64,000 bases of DNA, taken from the NCBI RefSeq assembly GCF_014884965.1, contig NZ_JABTBO010000003.1:1-64000 (forward strand), in the 5' to 3' direction. The stretch comes from Spirabiliibacterium mucosae. GTDB lineage: Bacteria; Pseudomonadota; Gammaproteobacteria; Enterobacterales; Pasteurellaceae. Positions 30,068 to 41,467 of the stretch are shown piece by piece; positions within the stretch are counted from its first letter, which is position 1, and every line of letters begins with the position of its first letter. Under the pieces are notes generated by a model. It was not told the DNA's origin. It saw only the letters and a list, made by a program, of their open reading frames with translations, and did no database searches. Made by a program: the position numbers and the translations under genes.

Positions 30068-31615
30068 TTATAACGGTGTTACAATCCAACCGAGCACTTC
30101 AAACCAGTGCATTACCGTTGGCAAAACTAATTCGACACACGCCAAGCCCACCATTGAGAGCACAATAGTATAAGGCAGCGCCATATAGACCATCTTACCA
30201 TAAGATAAGCGAATCAGTGGTGCAAATGATGAGGTTAACAAGAATAAAAATGCCGCTTGTCCATTTGGGGTGGCCACAGACGGCAAGTTGGTGCCGGTGT
30301 TGATGGCCACAGCAATCATTTCAAACTGCTCTTGGCCAATCACGCCAGATTGCAGCGCGGCCTTGGCTTCGTTGATATACACGGTGCCGACAAACACGTT
30401 ATCGGAAATCGCTGAAAGCACCCCGTTGAAGATATAAAACAGCGCCAATTGGGTTTCGTCGGAGGCGTGCAACACAAGGTGGATAATCGGTTGGAATAGC
30501 TCTTGATCCACAATCACCGCCACCACGGAGAAAAACACCACCAACAGTGCGGTGAACGGCAAGGATTCTTCAAACGCTTTACCCAGCGCGCTCTCTTCAG
30601 TGATGCCACAAAGTGCGGTCGCGAAGATAATCACACTCAAGCCAATCAAGCCCACAGCCGCGAGGTGGAAGGCCAGGCCGACAATCAACCAAATGCCAGT
30701 GAGCCCTTGCACATAGAGTTTCATTCTGTCTTGCGGGGTGAGTTTTTTGTTTTGCTCTTGTTGGAAGCGCGCGAGCACCACCCACACTTTTTGTGGCAAG
30801 CGGTCGCCGTAGCCAAACACTTTGAATTTTTCCAACGCCACGCAGGTGATCAAACCGCAAATCAATACCGGCAAAGTCACTGGCAGCATGCGCAAAAAGA
30901 ACTCACCAAAGCCCCATTGCACGCGTTCGGCGATGATCAAGTTTTGCGGCTCACCCACCATGGTCATCACACCACCAAGTGCGGTGCCCACGCCAGAGTG
31001 CATCATCAGGCTGCGCAAAAAGCCGCGGAATTGCTCGAGGGTATTGCGCCGTTTGGTGATGCTTTGGTCGTTGAGCAAATCGCCGTGCTCATCATCAAAA
31101 TGATAGCCAGACGCCACTTTGTGATACACGGCATAAAAGCCTGTCCCGACGCTGATGATCACCGCCACCACAGTGAGCGCATCCAAAAACGCAGATAAAA
31201 ACGCCGCACTTAAGCAAAATGACAGCGAAAGCAGTTTTTTCGAGCGCACCACCAACAACAGCTTGGTGAAGACAAACAGCAGCAAGTCTTTCATAAAGAA
31301 GATCCCCGCCACCATAAACATCAACAGCAACAACACTTCCATGTTGGCCACCACTTCGTGGTAAACGTGCTCAGGCGTGGTCATGCCTATAAAAAGCGCC
31401 TCAATCACCAACAGCCCACCGGCTTGCAGCGGGTAGCACTTCAAGGCCATCGCCAAGGTGAAGATGAATTCGACCACCAGCGCCCAACCAGCAATGAAGG
31501 GGCTGACGAAGAAAAAGAGGATGGGGTTGACCACTAAAAAAAGCAAAATCGTGGTTTTATACCAATCTGGACTTTTCCCTAAAAAGTTGCGTAGAAATGC
31601 ACTGCTCATATCCAT
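30068..31615 (-). CDS. nhaB: Na+/H+ antiporter NhaB
   Basis: Twelve-helix sodium/proton exchanger of 515 residues. Starts [20 protein letters not shown], the NhaB N-terminal signature, and contains [20 protein letters not shown] and [20 protein letters not shown], the ion-path segment. AGGA stands seven bases before the first ATG. Probably an nhaB-dsbB operon. Confidence 0.94.
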   Translation of the reverse strand: MDMSSAFLRNFLGKSPDWYKTTILLFLVVNPILFFFVSPFIAGWALVVEFIFTLAMALKCYPLQAGGLLVIEALFIGMTTPEHVYHEVVANMEVLLLLMFMVAGIFFMKDLLLFVFTKLLLVVRSKKLLSLSFCLSAAFLSAFLDALTVVAVIISVGTGFYAVYHKVASGYHFDDEHGDLLNDQSITKRRNTLEQFRGFLRSLMMHSGVGTALGGVMTMVGEPQNLIIAERVQWGFGEFFLRMLPVTLPVLICGLITCVALEKFKVFGYGDRLPQKVWVVLARFQQEQNKKLTPQDRMKLYVQGLTGIWLIVGLAFHLAAVGLIGLSVIIFATALCGITEESALGKAFEESLPFTALLVVFFSVVAVIVDQELFQPIIHLVLHASDETQLALFYIFNGVLSAISDNVFVGTVYINEAKAALQSGVIGQEQFEMIAVAINTGTNLPSVATPNGQAAFLFLLTSSFAPLIRLSYGKMVYMALPYTIVLSMVGLACVELVLPTVMHWFEVLGWIVTPL

Positions 31616-33006
<1,391 letters not shown>

Positions 33007-33021
33007 TCACCCTTGCAATTG

Positions 33022-33052
33022 AAAAATACCGCACTTTGGTGCGGTATTTTTT
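33022..33052 (+). terminator. gapA terminator
   Basis: AAATACCGCACTTT faces GGTGCGGTATTTTTT: strong stem with T6 tail, including one uptake signal. Confidence 0.9.
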
Positions 33053-33063
33053 ATCTCGAAAAC

Positions 33064-33091
33064 CTAAAGTGCGGTTGCTGACCGCACTTTT
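33064..33091 (-). terminator. uptake-signal pair after the siderophore operon
   Basis: AAAGTGCGGT, five bases, ACCGCACTTTT, nine bases from the binding-protein stop. Confidence 0.7.
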
Positions 33092-33099
33092 ATTTTGCG

Positions 33100-33999
33100 C
33101 TATTTCAACGCGGCTTGCACTTCGTTGTTCATCGCTTGCATCGATTGCAGCCCGCCCATGGCAAGATACCAGTTGGCGGCGTCGAGGTAGACAATGTGGC
33201 CGTGTTGGTAGGCCTTGGTGCGTTTGATGATGTCGTTATTCAGCACGGTTTTGGCGTTGTCTTTCTTCTCGGTGATGGCGGCGGTGCGGTCAATCACAAA
33301 AATATAATCCGGATTGTGCTCAAGCACGTATTCAAAGCTCACGCTCATGCCGTGGGTGGAGGCTTTAATATTTTTATCGGCCGGTGTGAAGCCGTAGCCT
33401 TGAAAAATCAAACCAAAGCGGGAGGCATCGCCATAGGTACTGAGCTTACTTTCGTTAACCAATAACACAAGTGCGGTTTTGCCTTGTGATTTGGCGCGGA
33501 TGGCTTGCACCTGCGCATCGAGCGCATTGAGTTTTTCATCCGCTTGAGCTGATTTGTTGAGAATGGTGGCGATATTGCGCACATTTTGCTGGAAACTTGG
33601 ATAAAATTGCTGAATATTAATGCCGCTGTAATACACAGGCGCAATTTCCGCAAAGCGCTGCTCCACTTTGGCTTGGCGCGCGGAGATGATGCTTAAATCA
33701 GGCGCCACTTCATTGAGCACTTCAAAATTCGGCTCTTTCAAGCTGCCCACATCGCGGTATTGCTCGCCGGCAAAGGCGTTGAGGTAGGCCGGCAGCGCGG
33801 TGGCTTTGGGCAGTGCCACCACATTGCCGCCGAGGGTGGCGATGGTGTCTAGCGCGCCAAAGTCAAACACCGCAATGCGTTGCGGATTTTGCGGCACGGT
33901 TTGCGCACCTTGTACGCTTTGCACGGTCACATCATTGGCCAATGCCACGCTAGAAAGCAGCCCGAGCGCGGCGGCGAGGGCGAGAAGAGGTTTTTTCAT
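33100..33999 (-). CDS. ferric-siderophore periplasmic binding protein (FatB/CeuE/VctP type)
   Basis: Periplasmic subunit of a ferric-chelate ABC importer, 299 residues. Signal peptide to about ALA-22, then the periplasmic-binding fold of the helical-backbone class (NPQRIAVFDFGALDTIATLG, VAPDLSIISAR). Last gene of a permease-permease-ATPase-binding-protein operon. The chelate is not readable, but the neighbouring trilactone-type esterase suggests a catecholate. Confidence 0.85.
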   Translation of the reverse strand: MKKPLLALAAALGLLSSVALANDVTVQSVQGAQTVPQNPQRIAVFDFGALDTIATLGGNVVALPKATALPAYLNAFAGEQYRDVGSLKEPNFEVLNEVAPDLSIISARQAKVEQRFAEIAPVYYSGINIQQFYPSFQQNVRNIATILNKSAQADEKLNALDAQVQAIRAKSQGKTALVLLVNESKLSTYGDASRFGLIFQGYGFTPADKNIKASTHGMSVSFEYVLEHNPDYIFVIDRTAAITEKKDNAKTVLNNDIIKRTKAYQHGHIVYLDAANWYLAMGGLQSMQAMNNEVQAALK

Positions 34000-34000
34000 G

Positions 34001-34780
34001 TTAATCTCCTTTTAAAGTGGGGTTGAAATATAACGCAATCGGTTGATTGTCGATGTGTTGAATGGCGATCGGGAAGTCATAAATTTGCTCGAGCACCGCA
34101 CTTGACATCATCTCGCGCACACTGCCCTGCTGGCACACGCGTCCATCTTTGAGCGCAATCATGCAATCGGCATAACTGGCGGCAAAATTGATGTCATGAA
34201 TCACCAGCACCACGCTTTTGCCATGGGTATCACACAGCTCACGCAGGCGCTGCATAATCACCACCGCGTGCTTCATATCTAGGTTGTTGAGCGGCTCATC
34301 GAGCAAAATGTAATCGGTGTCTTGCGCCAGTGTCATAGCAATAAAGGCGCGTTGGCGCTGGCCGCCGCTGAGCTGGTGGAGGTATTTGTGGCGAATATCC
34401 TGTAGCGCCATAAACGCCAGCGCGCGGTCGATAATGCTCTCGTCTTGCGCTGTCATGCGCCCTTTGTTGTACGGGAAGCGCCCAAAGCCGACCAGCTCCT
34501 CCACGCTGATGCGCAAATCAAGGTGATTGTGCTGCTTTAAAATCGTTAACCTTTTTGCCATCTGGACGCTTGCAATCTCGCTGATGGCGTGGCCGTCTAA
34601 CCGCACTTGGCCTTTTTCAAAGCTCGTCAAGCGGCTGATGACGCCGAGCAGCGTGCTTTTGCCCGCGCCATTGGGGCCGATGATGGCGGTGATTTTGCCT
34701 TTGGCAATCTGGCAGCTGACATCGTTTAAAATCACTTTGCCTGCTAAGGTTTTGCTGATGTGTTCAAGCTCAATACTCAT
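34001..34780 (-). CDS. ferric-siderophore ABC transporter ATPase
   Basis: 259-residue cytoplasmic ATPase. ATG at 34780 (MSIELEHISKTLAGKVILND); the longer frame overlaps the permease wrongly. Walker A GPNGAGKST (about 35-43), Q-loop, signature LSGGQRQRA, Walker B DYILLDEPLNNLD, and H-loop VIHD. Starts four bases inside the upstream permease gene and ends one base before the binding-protein start. Confidence 0.92.
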   Translation of the reverse strand: MSIELEHISKTLAGKVILNDVSCQIAKGKITAIIGPNGAGKSTLLGVISRLTSFEKGQVRLDGHAISEIASVQMAKRLTILKQHNHLDLRISVEELVGFGRFPYNKGRMTAQDESIIDRALAFMALQDIRHKYLHQLSGGQRQRAFIAMTLAQDTDYILLDEPLNNLDMKHAVVIMQRLRELCDTHGKSVVLVIHDINFAASYADCMIALKDGRVCQQGSVREMMSSAVLEQIYDFPIAIQHIDNQPIALYFNPTLKGD

Positions 34781-35730
34781 GCAAGGTTGCGCCTTAATAG
34801 TAGATAAATAAAATAAATGCCACCGACAAAGTTGATCACAACGGTGATCGTGGTGCTGAAATTGAGCACTTGGCTTATCAAAAATTGCCCGCCAAGCAGT
34901 GCGCTCAGGGTGATCAAAATGCACGCGGGCATCAGCGTTTGGTAGCGTTGATGCTGCATAAATTCAAAGGTGAGGTTCATCACCAACAAGCCCAAAAACA
35001 TCACCGGCCCAATCAACGCGGTGGCCACCGAGGTCAGCAGTGCCACCACCAGCAATAAGCGCTTGCTCAATTTGGCGTAATCCACGCCAAGGGTGATGGC
35101 CTGATCGCGCCCGAGTGAAAGCACGTTGAGCACCGGCAATTGGCGGAAAACATACACGCACGGCAGCACTACCAGCACCGCCGCCAGCGGCAAAATCTCG
35201 CGGTTAACGTTGTTAATGCTGGCAAAATTGACATCTTGAATAATTTGAAACTCGTTAGGGTCAATCAACACTTCCATAAACAGCGCAAGGCTGTGGAAAA
35301 ACGTGCCGCAAATGATGCCCACCAGCAGCAGAAAATAGAGGTTCGGCTGCTCGCCTTTGAGCATAAAATGGTAAAGCGCAAAAGCGAACAGCAGCATCAA
35401 CACGGTGGCAACCACAAACTGCCCCAACGCACCCACGGCGAGCAAAGCTTGGCTGCCAAAGGCGAACACCACGGTGGTGTAAAGTAGCACATAGAGCGCA
35501 TCCAGCCCCAAAATGCTGGGGGTGAGAATGCGGTTGTTGGCTAGCGTGTAGAACACCAGTGTCGCCACCGCAATCGCCGTGCCGCTGAGCACAATGGCGA
35601 TAAAACCCAACGTGCGGTAATGCAGTGCGTATTGCCAGCGATTCGGCAAAAAGGCGAACAAAAACACCGCACAGGCCACCAAGGTGATGAGCCCAAGCAG
35701 CGCAAGGCGGGCGTGTGGGCGCTTAAGCAT
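34777..35730 (-). CDS. ferric-siderophore ABC permease, second
   Basis: 317-residue polytopic protein of the FecCD permease family, about nine helices; the ILGLDALYVLLYTT and GRDQAITLGVDY elements correspond to family conserved loops. It overlaps the first permease by eight bases and the ATPase by four, so the operon is translationally coupled. Confidence 0.87.
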   Translation of the reverse strand: MLKRPHARLALLGLITLVACAVFLFAFLPNRWQYALHYRTLGFIAIVLSGTAIAVATLVFYTLANNRILTPSILGLDALYVLLYTTVVFAFGSQALLAVGALGQFVVATVLMLLFAFALYHFMLKGEQPNLYFLLLVGIICGTFFHSLALFMEVLIDPNEFQIIQDVNFASINNVNREILPLAAVLVVLPCVYVFRQLPVLNVLSLGRDQAITLGVDYAKLSKRLLLVVALLTSVATALIGPVMFLGLLVMNLTFEFMQHQRYQTLMPACILITLSALLGGQFLISQVLNFSTTITVVINFVGGIYFIYLLLRRNLA

Positions 35731-36676
35731 GGCGGTACCCCTTAAATAAAATCAGCAAAAACAGCCCACTGCCCAGCACGCCGACAATGGTGTTGATGGC
35801 AATTTCATAAGGATAAATCACCACCCGGCCTGCAATGTCGCACAGCAGCACAAACAGCGCACCACAAAGTGCGGTCAGCGGCAGCACGCGCTTGAGGTTG
35901 TCGCCCCAAAAAAGCGTGACAAGATTAGGCACAATCAAGCCCAAAAACGGGATCATCCCCACCGTGACAATCACCAGCGAGGTGATCAGCGCCACAATCA
36001 GCAAGCCGAGGTATAAAATGGCGTTGTAGTTCAGCCCCAAGGTGCGCGCCATGTCCGCACCAAGGCCTGCGATGGTGAAATAACGCGCGAACAGATAAAC
36101 CACCACCAGCGCCGGCAGGCTGATGTAAAGCAGCTCAAAGCGGCCTGTCATCATCAGTGAAAAATCCCCTTGCAGCCAGCCAGAGAGGTTTTGCAGCACG
36201 TCAAGCTTGAGCGCGATAAACAGCGTGATCGCCGAGATAATATTGCCAAACATGATCCCCACCAGTGGCACAAAAATCACATCTTTGAATTTAATGCGGC
36301 GCAAAATCAGCATAAACACCAAGGTGCCGGCAAAGGCGACCACCACGGCCACCAGCGTTTTGGCCAGCATTGAGGCGTGCGGGAAGAGCACAATCGCGAG
36401 CAAAATGCCCAGCCGCGCGCTGTCCATGGTGCCGGCGGTGGTGGGGGAAACAAAGCGGTTGCGGCTTAAATTTTGCATCACCAGCCCGCACACGCTCAAG
36501 GCGCTGCCGGCAATAAGAATGCTCACCAGCCGTGGCAAGCGGCTGACTGTCAGCAACGTCCATTGCTGGGCTTCGAGCTGCCACAGCCCGCTGAGTGTGA
36601 CGTTAGACGCGCCAATAAACAGCGAGATGCCCGCGCTGAGTAGCAAAATAAGGCTTAATCCAAACAGTGTGCGCAT
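35723..36676 (-). CDS. ferric-siderophore ABC permease, first
   Basis: 317-residue FecCD-family permease. Key motifs RLPRLVSILIAGSALSVCGLVMQ near 46-68, FVSPTTAGTMDSARLGIL and LGADMARTLGLNYN. First gene of the import operon, directly behind a Fur-box candidate. It pairs with the next gene as a heterodimer like FatD/FatC or CeuB/CeuC. Confidence 0.88.
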   Translation of the reverse strand: MRTLFGLSLILLLSAGISLFIGASNVTLSGLWQLEAQQWTLLTVSRLPRLVSILIAGSALSVCGLVMQNLSRNRFVSPTTAGTMDSARLGILLAIVLFPHASMLAKTLVAVVVAFAGTLVFMLILRRIKFKDVIFVPLVGIMFGNIISAITLFIALKLDVLQNLSGWLQGDFSLMMTGRFELLYISLPALVVVYLFARYFTIAGLGADMARTLGLNYNAILYLGLLIVALITSLVIVTVGMIPFLGLIVPNLVTLFWGDNLKRVLPLTALCGALFVLLCDIAGRVVIYPYEIAINTIVGVLGSGLFLLILFKGYRHA

Positions 36677-36688
36677 AAGTTATAAAAT

Positions 36689-36707
36689 AATAATGATTTT
36701 CATTACT
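36689..36707 (-). promoter_or_regulatory. Fur box of the siderophore transport operon
   Basis: ATAATGATTTTCATTACT matches about 14 of 19 positions of the Fur consensus and is palindromic. Twelve bases before the first permease start, in a spot able to block its promoter. Confidence 0.65.
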
Positions 36708-36748
36708 ATAACATTAAATTCACACGGTGAAAAAGCCCCAACAAGACG

Positions 36749-37573
36749 TTAGTCCACTTTTTCTGCTTGCATAGCCTTTAGGGCTATGCGCAACGCAGGC
36801 ACAATCACCGCACCGTGATTGGCGTGCGGGATTTCACTGAACGGGCAATTGACACCTTGGGCGCGAAATTGTGCCGCGAGCTGCTCGGCGGTGATGCCCG
36901 CGCGCCTGGCGGTAATTTTTGCCACTCGCTCGGGGCTGGCCTTAGGGTCACGCTCGGGCTTGGCTTCATATTCGCCGAGCATAATCTGCACAAAGTGCGG
37001 TTTTGGCAGGCTGTGCCAATGGCTCATCAACCACTGCGCCTTGCCCCACCACAGCGACGGGCTGGCTAAAAAGTAGTTGTCAAACAAATCTGGCTGTTGA
37101 AGCATGGCATAAAGCCCGAACAAGCCGCCAAAGGAGTGGCCAAAAAAAGCACGCTGTTGGATGGCGTGATCGGCTTCCACAAAGGGGCTCACCTGCTCTC
37201 GGATTACACGCAAAAACGCATCCGCCCCGCCGCCTTGGGCAAAGGCCTCGCCGTCAGCTTTTGGGGTGTAATCGCGCGTGCGCTCAGGCACAAAATAGCG
37301 CGCCTCGCCCACATAGCCAATGCCCACAATCAGTGGCAGCGGCTTGGTGTCATCCACTGCTTCAAGGGCTTTGGCAAAGTGGACGTTGGCGTCTAAAAGA
37401 TAAAGTGCGGTGTGGTTGAACCGCACTTTAGGTTCGGCGATGAATAAACGCAAAGTGCGGTCGGCAAAAAGTTTATCCACGGTGCGGATGTGGTAAAACT
37501 GCGCCACATCCGCCCTCAGTGGTGTGCTAAGGCTCATTACCATCAGCCCCAAAATAAGGCGAAACAGCGCCAT
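36749..37573 (-). CDS. secreted alpha/beta hydrolase, IroE/trilactone siderophore esterase-like
   Basis: 274 residues, with a signal peptide (MALFRLILGLMVMSLSTPLRA). The serine nucleophile sits in FFGHSFGGLFGLYA, and the catalytic histidine is likely in EIPHANHGAVIV. The pattern resembles esterase-D-like proteins that open trilactone siderophores such as enterobactin. The ATG overlaps the TonB receptor stop by one base (TAATG), so the two are coupled. Substrate is inferred only. Three uptake signals fall within 60 bases of its 5' end. Confidence 0.75.
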   Translation of the reverse strand: MALFRLILGLMVMSLSTPLRADVAQFYHIRTVDKLFADRTLRLFIAEPKVRFNHTALYLLDANVHFAKALEAVDDTKPLPLIVGIGYVGEARYFVPERTRDYTPKADGEAFAQGGGADAFLRVIREQVSPFVEADHAIQQRAFFGHSFGGLFGLYAMLQQPDLFDNYFLASPSLWWGKAQWLMSHWHSLPKPHFVQIMLGEYEAKPERDPKASPERVAKITARRAGITAEQLAAQFRAQGVNCPFSEIPHANHGAVIVPALRIALKAMQAEKVD

Positions 37574-39685
37574 TAGAAGCTAATGTTCACATTCGCCCAG
37601 TAGCGACGGCCGTCCACCACAGACCAGTTGCCGCCGTTTTCCGCATCGATTTTGTCGCCGCGTTCATTGGCCACGTTCAGCACCGCAAAATTAAACAGCA
37701 CATTTTTGCTCAGCTGATAATTCGCGCCCACATCCACTGTGGAATAGGCATTAGCGTAGCGAGCTGGGCCTTTGCTGTAGCCTGTGCGTTGGTCAGCCCA
37801 AATGCGTTTGCCAACGTAGTTATAGCGCCCAAAGGCCGCCAGCTGTGGCGTGATTTGCCAGTCGAGTTTGGCGTTGAGCTGGTGTTTTGGCGTGTTGGCC
37901 AGTGGGTAGCCGTTGTAGTCAAACTTCGCGCCTTGGAGCTTGTCTTCTTTGCGTTTGGAGTGCTGATACGTGTAGTTGACACTCGCGCGCCAGTCTTTGG
38001 CGAGTGGGATTTGTGTGGCTAATTCTAGCCCGCGCACATTGGCGCGCCCGACGTTGCCAAACTCAAACAAGTTCGCGCCACTGATTGGGTCCGCTTTGGC
38101 CTTGCCTTGTGCGTTGAACACTTGATAGCTGATCAGCTTGTTTTTAAACTCGGTGTTAAACAGCGTCGCGCTCAGGCGGTAGCCATCAACATTGCTGTAT
38201 TCCACACCCACTTCTTGGTTCCAGCTGGTTTCCGGTTTCAAATCCGGGTTGCCGTAAATCACGCCTGCGCCGCTTTGGGTGGCGGTGACATAGCCTTGGC
38301 TGAGCTCACGAATGCTTGGCGCGCGAAACGCTTTGGCCACGCCGCCTTTGACTGTCCATTGCGGGTTAACGTGATAGACCAAATATGCGCGCGGGTTCCA
38401 GTGGGTGCCGTAGTGCTGGTGGTTATCCATGCGCACGCCCAAAGTTAACAGCACATCTTGCGTGAGGTTGATTTCGTCTTCTAAAAAGAGCGCTTTTTGA
38501 GTGACTTTTTCCTCACTGGCGGCAAACACAGGGCGATATTTCGTCATTTTTCTGTCTGGATCTTCTTTCGTTGGTGCAGGAACAACTTTTTTTCAACACT
38601 TTCGCCACGCTGTCATCATTGAGCTTGGCGTGTTGATATTGCCCGCCAAAGACGAAAAAGTGCGGTCCAACTGGCAGCATAAATTTGGCGTCAAACACGG
38701 TGTTGGTGATTTGTGGGCGGCGTGGGTCGTAGCCGTCGAGTTTTTCATTCCAGATTTCGCGTTTGGCCTTTTCTTGATACACACTTAATTCAGAACGCAG
38801 CGTTTCACCCCAGTTGCCAAAGTGGCTCAGCGCCCAGTGATTGCGAGTGGCTTTGGTGATCATCTGCACGTTTTTGGTAATTGAGCCGCCGCGGTTGGTG
38901 GTCAGCGCTTGGGATTCGCCTGGTGTGGCGGTTTTTTCTTGCCGTGCGCGGCCGGCTTCAAATTCAAATTTGTGATTGTCATTCGCCGTGAAGACCAATT
39001 TTGAGGTCAGGTTGCCATTTTTATGTTTGTTGGCGCCACCCACGGTGTGGTCTTCCTCGCGCAAATCACCGCCGCCATAGACTTGCATGCCCAAGGTGTT
39101 GGCAATCAGCGGGCCGGAGAGGAAAAAGCTGCCTGTGCCTTGCTCGCCATCGTGGCTTTGGCGGGCAATACCGCCTAACGACAACGCGCCTTCCCATTTG
39201 TCACTCACCGCTTTGGTGATCACATTCACCACCCCGCCCATGGCATCCGAGCCATACAGCGACGACATCGGCCCGCGGATCACCTCAATGCGCTCAATCG
39301 CACCCACCGGTGGCAAAAAGCCGCTTTCAAAGCCACCATTGCCATTCGGGCGAGATTCCCGCGTGTTTTGCCGCCGGCCGTTGGTCATCAGCAAGGTGTA
39401 ATCGCCGGGCAGCCCGCGGATGGCGATATCTTCTTTGTTGACATTGGCACCACTGACACTCACCCCTGGCACATATTGCACCGCTTGCGCCAAATCACTC
39501 ACAGGCATGCGCGCCAGCGCATTGTGGTTGATGACCGAAATGCTTGCCGGCGCATCTTTGTAGTCCTGCGAGGTGCCGGCGGCAGTGACCACAATTTCAT
39601 CGAGTTGATTGTTGGCACTTTGCGCCAACGCGCTGCTCGTGGCAAGTGCGGCAAAAATGGCAAGGGATAATTTGGAATACGGCAT
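37573..39685 (-). pseudogene. TonB-dependent siderophore receptor, frameshifted as read
   Basis: Outer-membrane receptor of about 703 residues. I start at the ATG at 39685, after AAGGAG. Signal peptide to ALA-22, TonB box DEIVVTAAG, plug domain (PGVSVSGANVNKEDIAIRG to GVVNVITK), then the barrel and a C-terminal aromatic (ANVNISF). The frame breaks at seven T's on the plus strand (38587-38593); six would join KVLKKVVPAPTKED to MTKYRPVFAASEEK. Fur box upstream, esterase downstream. Similar to catecholate receptors such as CfrA/IroN, but ligand not provable. Confidence 0.85.
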
Positions 39686-39750
39686 AACAGGCTCCTTGAG
39701 GTTAATCACAAATAGAAAACTTAAACTGTGTGAAAAGTATACACTTAAAC

Positions 39751-39769
39751 AGCAATGATAACAATTCTT
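39751..39769 (-). promoter_or_regulatory. possible Fur box of the TonB receptor-esterase pair
   Basis: AATGATAACAATTCTTATT resembles the Fur consensus at 12 of 19 positions; ATGATAA is exact. It lies 66 bases before the receptor start. Weaker than the box at 36689. Confidence 0.4.
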
Positions 39770-39854
39770 ATTTTTAACAGTAAATTAACGCGGTAAAAGT
39801 GCGGTCAGCACCGCCAAAACTTGCTAAAATAGCCCCAACAAAAGTGAGGAACTC

Positions 39855-40816
39855 ATGAAACCGACCATTTTAATCAGCCGCTGTTTGGGCTTTGCGCGCT
39901 GCCGCCACGATGGCGGGCGCATTAATTTCACCTTGGTGGATCTGCTCAAAGAGTATGTGGATTTCATCACCGTCTGCCCTGAGGTAGAAATGGGCCTGCC
40001 AACCCCGCGTGAGAGCTTACGCTTGGTGCAGCTTGACGACAAAGTACACTTAATGCAGCCCAAAACCGAAGAAGATCTGACTGCCGTGATGGACGATTAT
40101 GCCCACAAAAAGCTCGCTGAGTTGCCGCGCGTGCATGGCTGCATTTTGAAAAGCCGCTCGCCGTCATGCGCGATTAAAGATGCCAAAATTTACTCCGGCC
40201 TTGAAAAGGCGCCGGTGTTAGAAAAGGGCGCGGGGCTGTTTGCGCAGCACTTGCAGCGCGCGCGACCGCACTTGGCCTTGGAGGAAGAGGGCCGGCTGAC
40301 CAACCTGCGCATTCGTGAGCATTTTTTCAGCCGCATTTTTATGCTTGCCCGCTTTGATGAGGTCAAACAAAGTGGCGAGATGAAGCAATTGGTAGCGTTC
40401 CATGCGGATAATAAATATCTCTTTTTTGCTTATAATCAGCATCAGAAAAACCTGCTCGGGCGGATTGTGGCCAATCACGCGCAGTTGAGCTTTGAAAACG
40501 TGTGCGCGCAATACGAGCAAACGCTGAGCGCACTGTTAGCGAAAATGCCGTCTGTTCGCAACTACATCAACGCATTTGAGCACATTTTTGGTATTTTTCC
40601 AAGCATTTGAGCGCGCAAGAGCGCAGTTATTTCAAAGAGCTGCTCGCCCAATACCGCAGCGGGCAGCTGGAGCGCTCGGCCATTGCCAGCCTGCTGAAAA
40701 GCTACGCGATCGCCCATCAGCAAGAGTATATTTTAAGCCAAACGATTTTTGAACCGTTCCCCAAAGGCTTAGTCACCCTTGCCGATACGGGCAAAACCAG
40801 CCTGCTGGGGGCTTAA
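39855..40816 (+). pseudogene. ybgA: DUF523-DUF1722 (YbgA) protein, frameshifted as read
   Basis: Two-domain protein of unknown role. DUF523 at about 1-150 holds the cysteines SRCLGFARCRHDGG, TVCPEVEMG and CILKSRSPSC, which could bind metal or a cluster; DUF1722 follows. The first frame ends early at HIFGIFPSI. Inserting a T at 40592 makes it read HIFGYFSKHLSAQERSYFKE and continue to 40816, giving 320 residues, the family length. Stop overlaps the convergent thiE by four bases. Confidence 0.82.
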
Positions 40817-41466
40817 TCCGCCAGCAATTGCGCCAATGTCGCGCCCACATCGCGGCTTTGAGCAATGGCGGAGATCACCGCCACACCGTCAGCACCCGCC
40901 TGAATAATGGCGCGGGCGTCTTGTGCGCTGATGCCGCCAATGGCCACCATCGGTTTGTCAAGCCCCGCTGCACGCACGGCACGGATGGCCTCAACACCCA
41001 CTGCAGGTTCAGCATCAGGCTTGGATTGGGTTGGGAAGATCGGCCCAAAGCCGCAGTAATCCACCCCTTGCAAGGCATTGGCAGCGCGAAATTGCTCAAT
41101 GCTGTGGGTTGAAAGGCCAATGAGCATCCGCCCTTGCACGCGCGCAATGAGCTCTTCAATCGGCATGTCATTTTGCCCAACGTGAATGCCATCGGCGTTG
41201 AGTGATAGCGCCAATTCAAGGTCATCATCGACAAAAAACGCCACGTTGTAGCGCTGGCACAGCGCTTGTGTGGCCTGAGCCAGGGCTTTGATCTCCTCTT
41301 TATTTTGCAAAGCGCCTGCGCCTTTTTCACGGAATTGATAACAGGTTAAACCGCACTTTAATGCCTGTTCAAGGCAGTCAAGCAGCGCTTGTGGGCGGTT
41401 GCTGGCGCCTTTGAAATCTTGGCTGCCTGCCACAAAGTAGCAGCGCAGCATCTCACGCACTGTCAT
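40813..41466 (-). CDS. thiE: thiamine-phosphate synthase
   Basis: Joins HMP pyrophosphate and thiazole phosphate into thiamine monophosphate. I choose the ATG at 41466, two bases past the thiD stop. 217 residues; the TIM-barrel motifs YQFREKGAGAL, HVGQNDMP and GGISAQDARAIIQAGADGVAV (phosphate loop) are complete. Last gene of the thi operon. Confidence 0.93.
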   Translation of the reverse strand: MTVREMLRCYFVAGSQDFKGASNRPQALLDCLEQALKCGLTCYQFREKGAGALQNKEEIKALAQATQALCQRYNVAFFVDDDLELALSLNADGIHVGQNDMPIEELIARVQGRMLIGLSTHSIEQFRAANALQGVDYCGFGPIFPTQSKPDAEPAVGVEAIRAVRAAGLDKPMVAIGGISAQDARAIIQAGADGVAVISAIAQSRDVGATLAQLLAD

Positions 41467-41467
41467 A

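Noticed and set aside
38587..38593. A7 tract in the TonB receptor as a phase-variation switch
   Set aside because: The run is short, and housekeeping genes ligA and dnaJ show the same type of lesion, so sequencing error is simpler.
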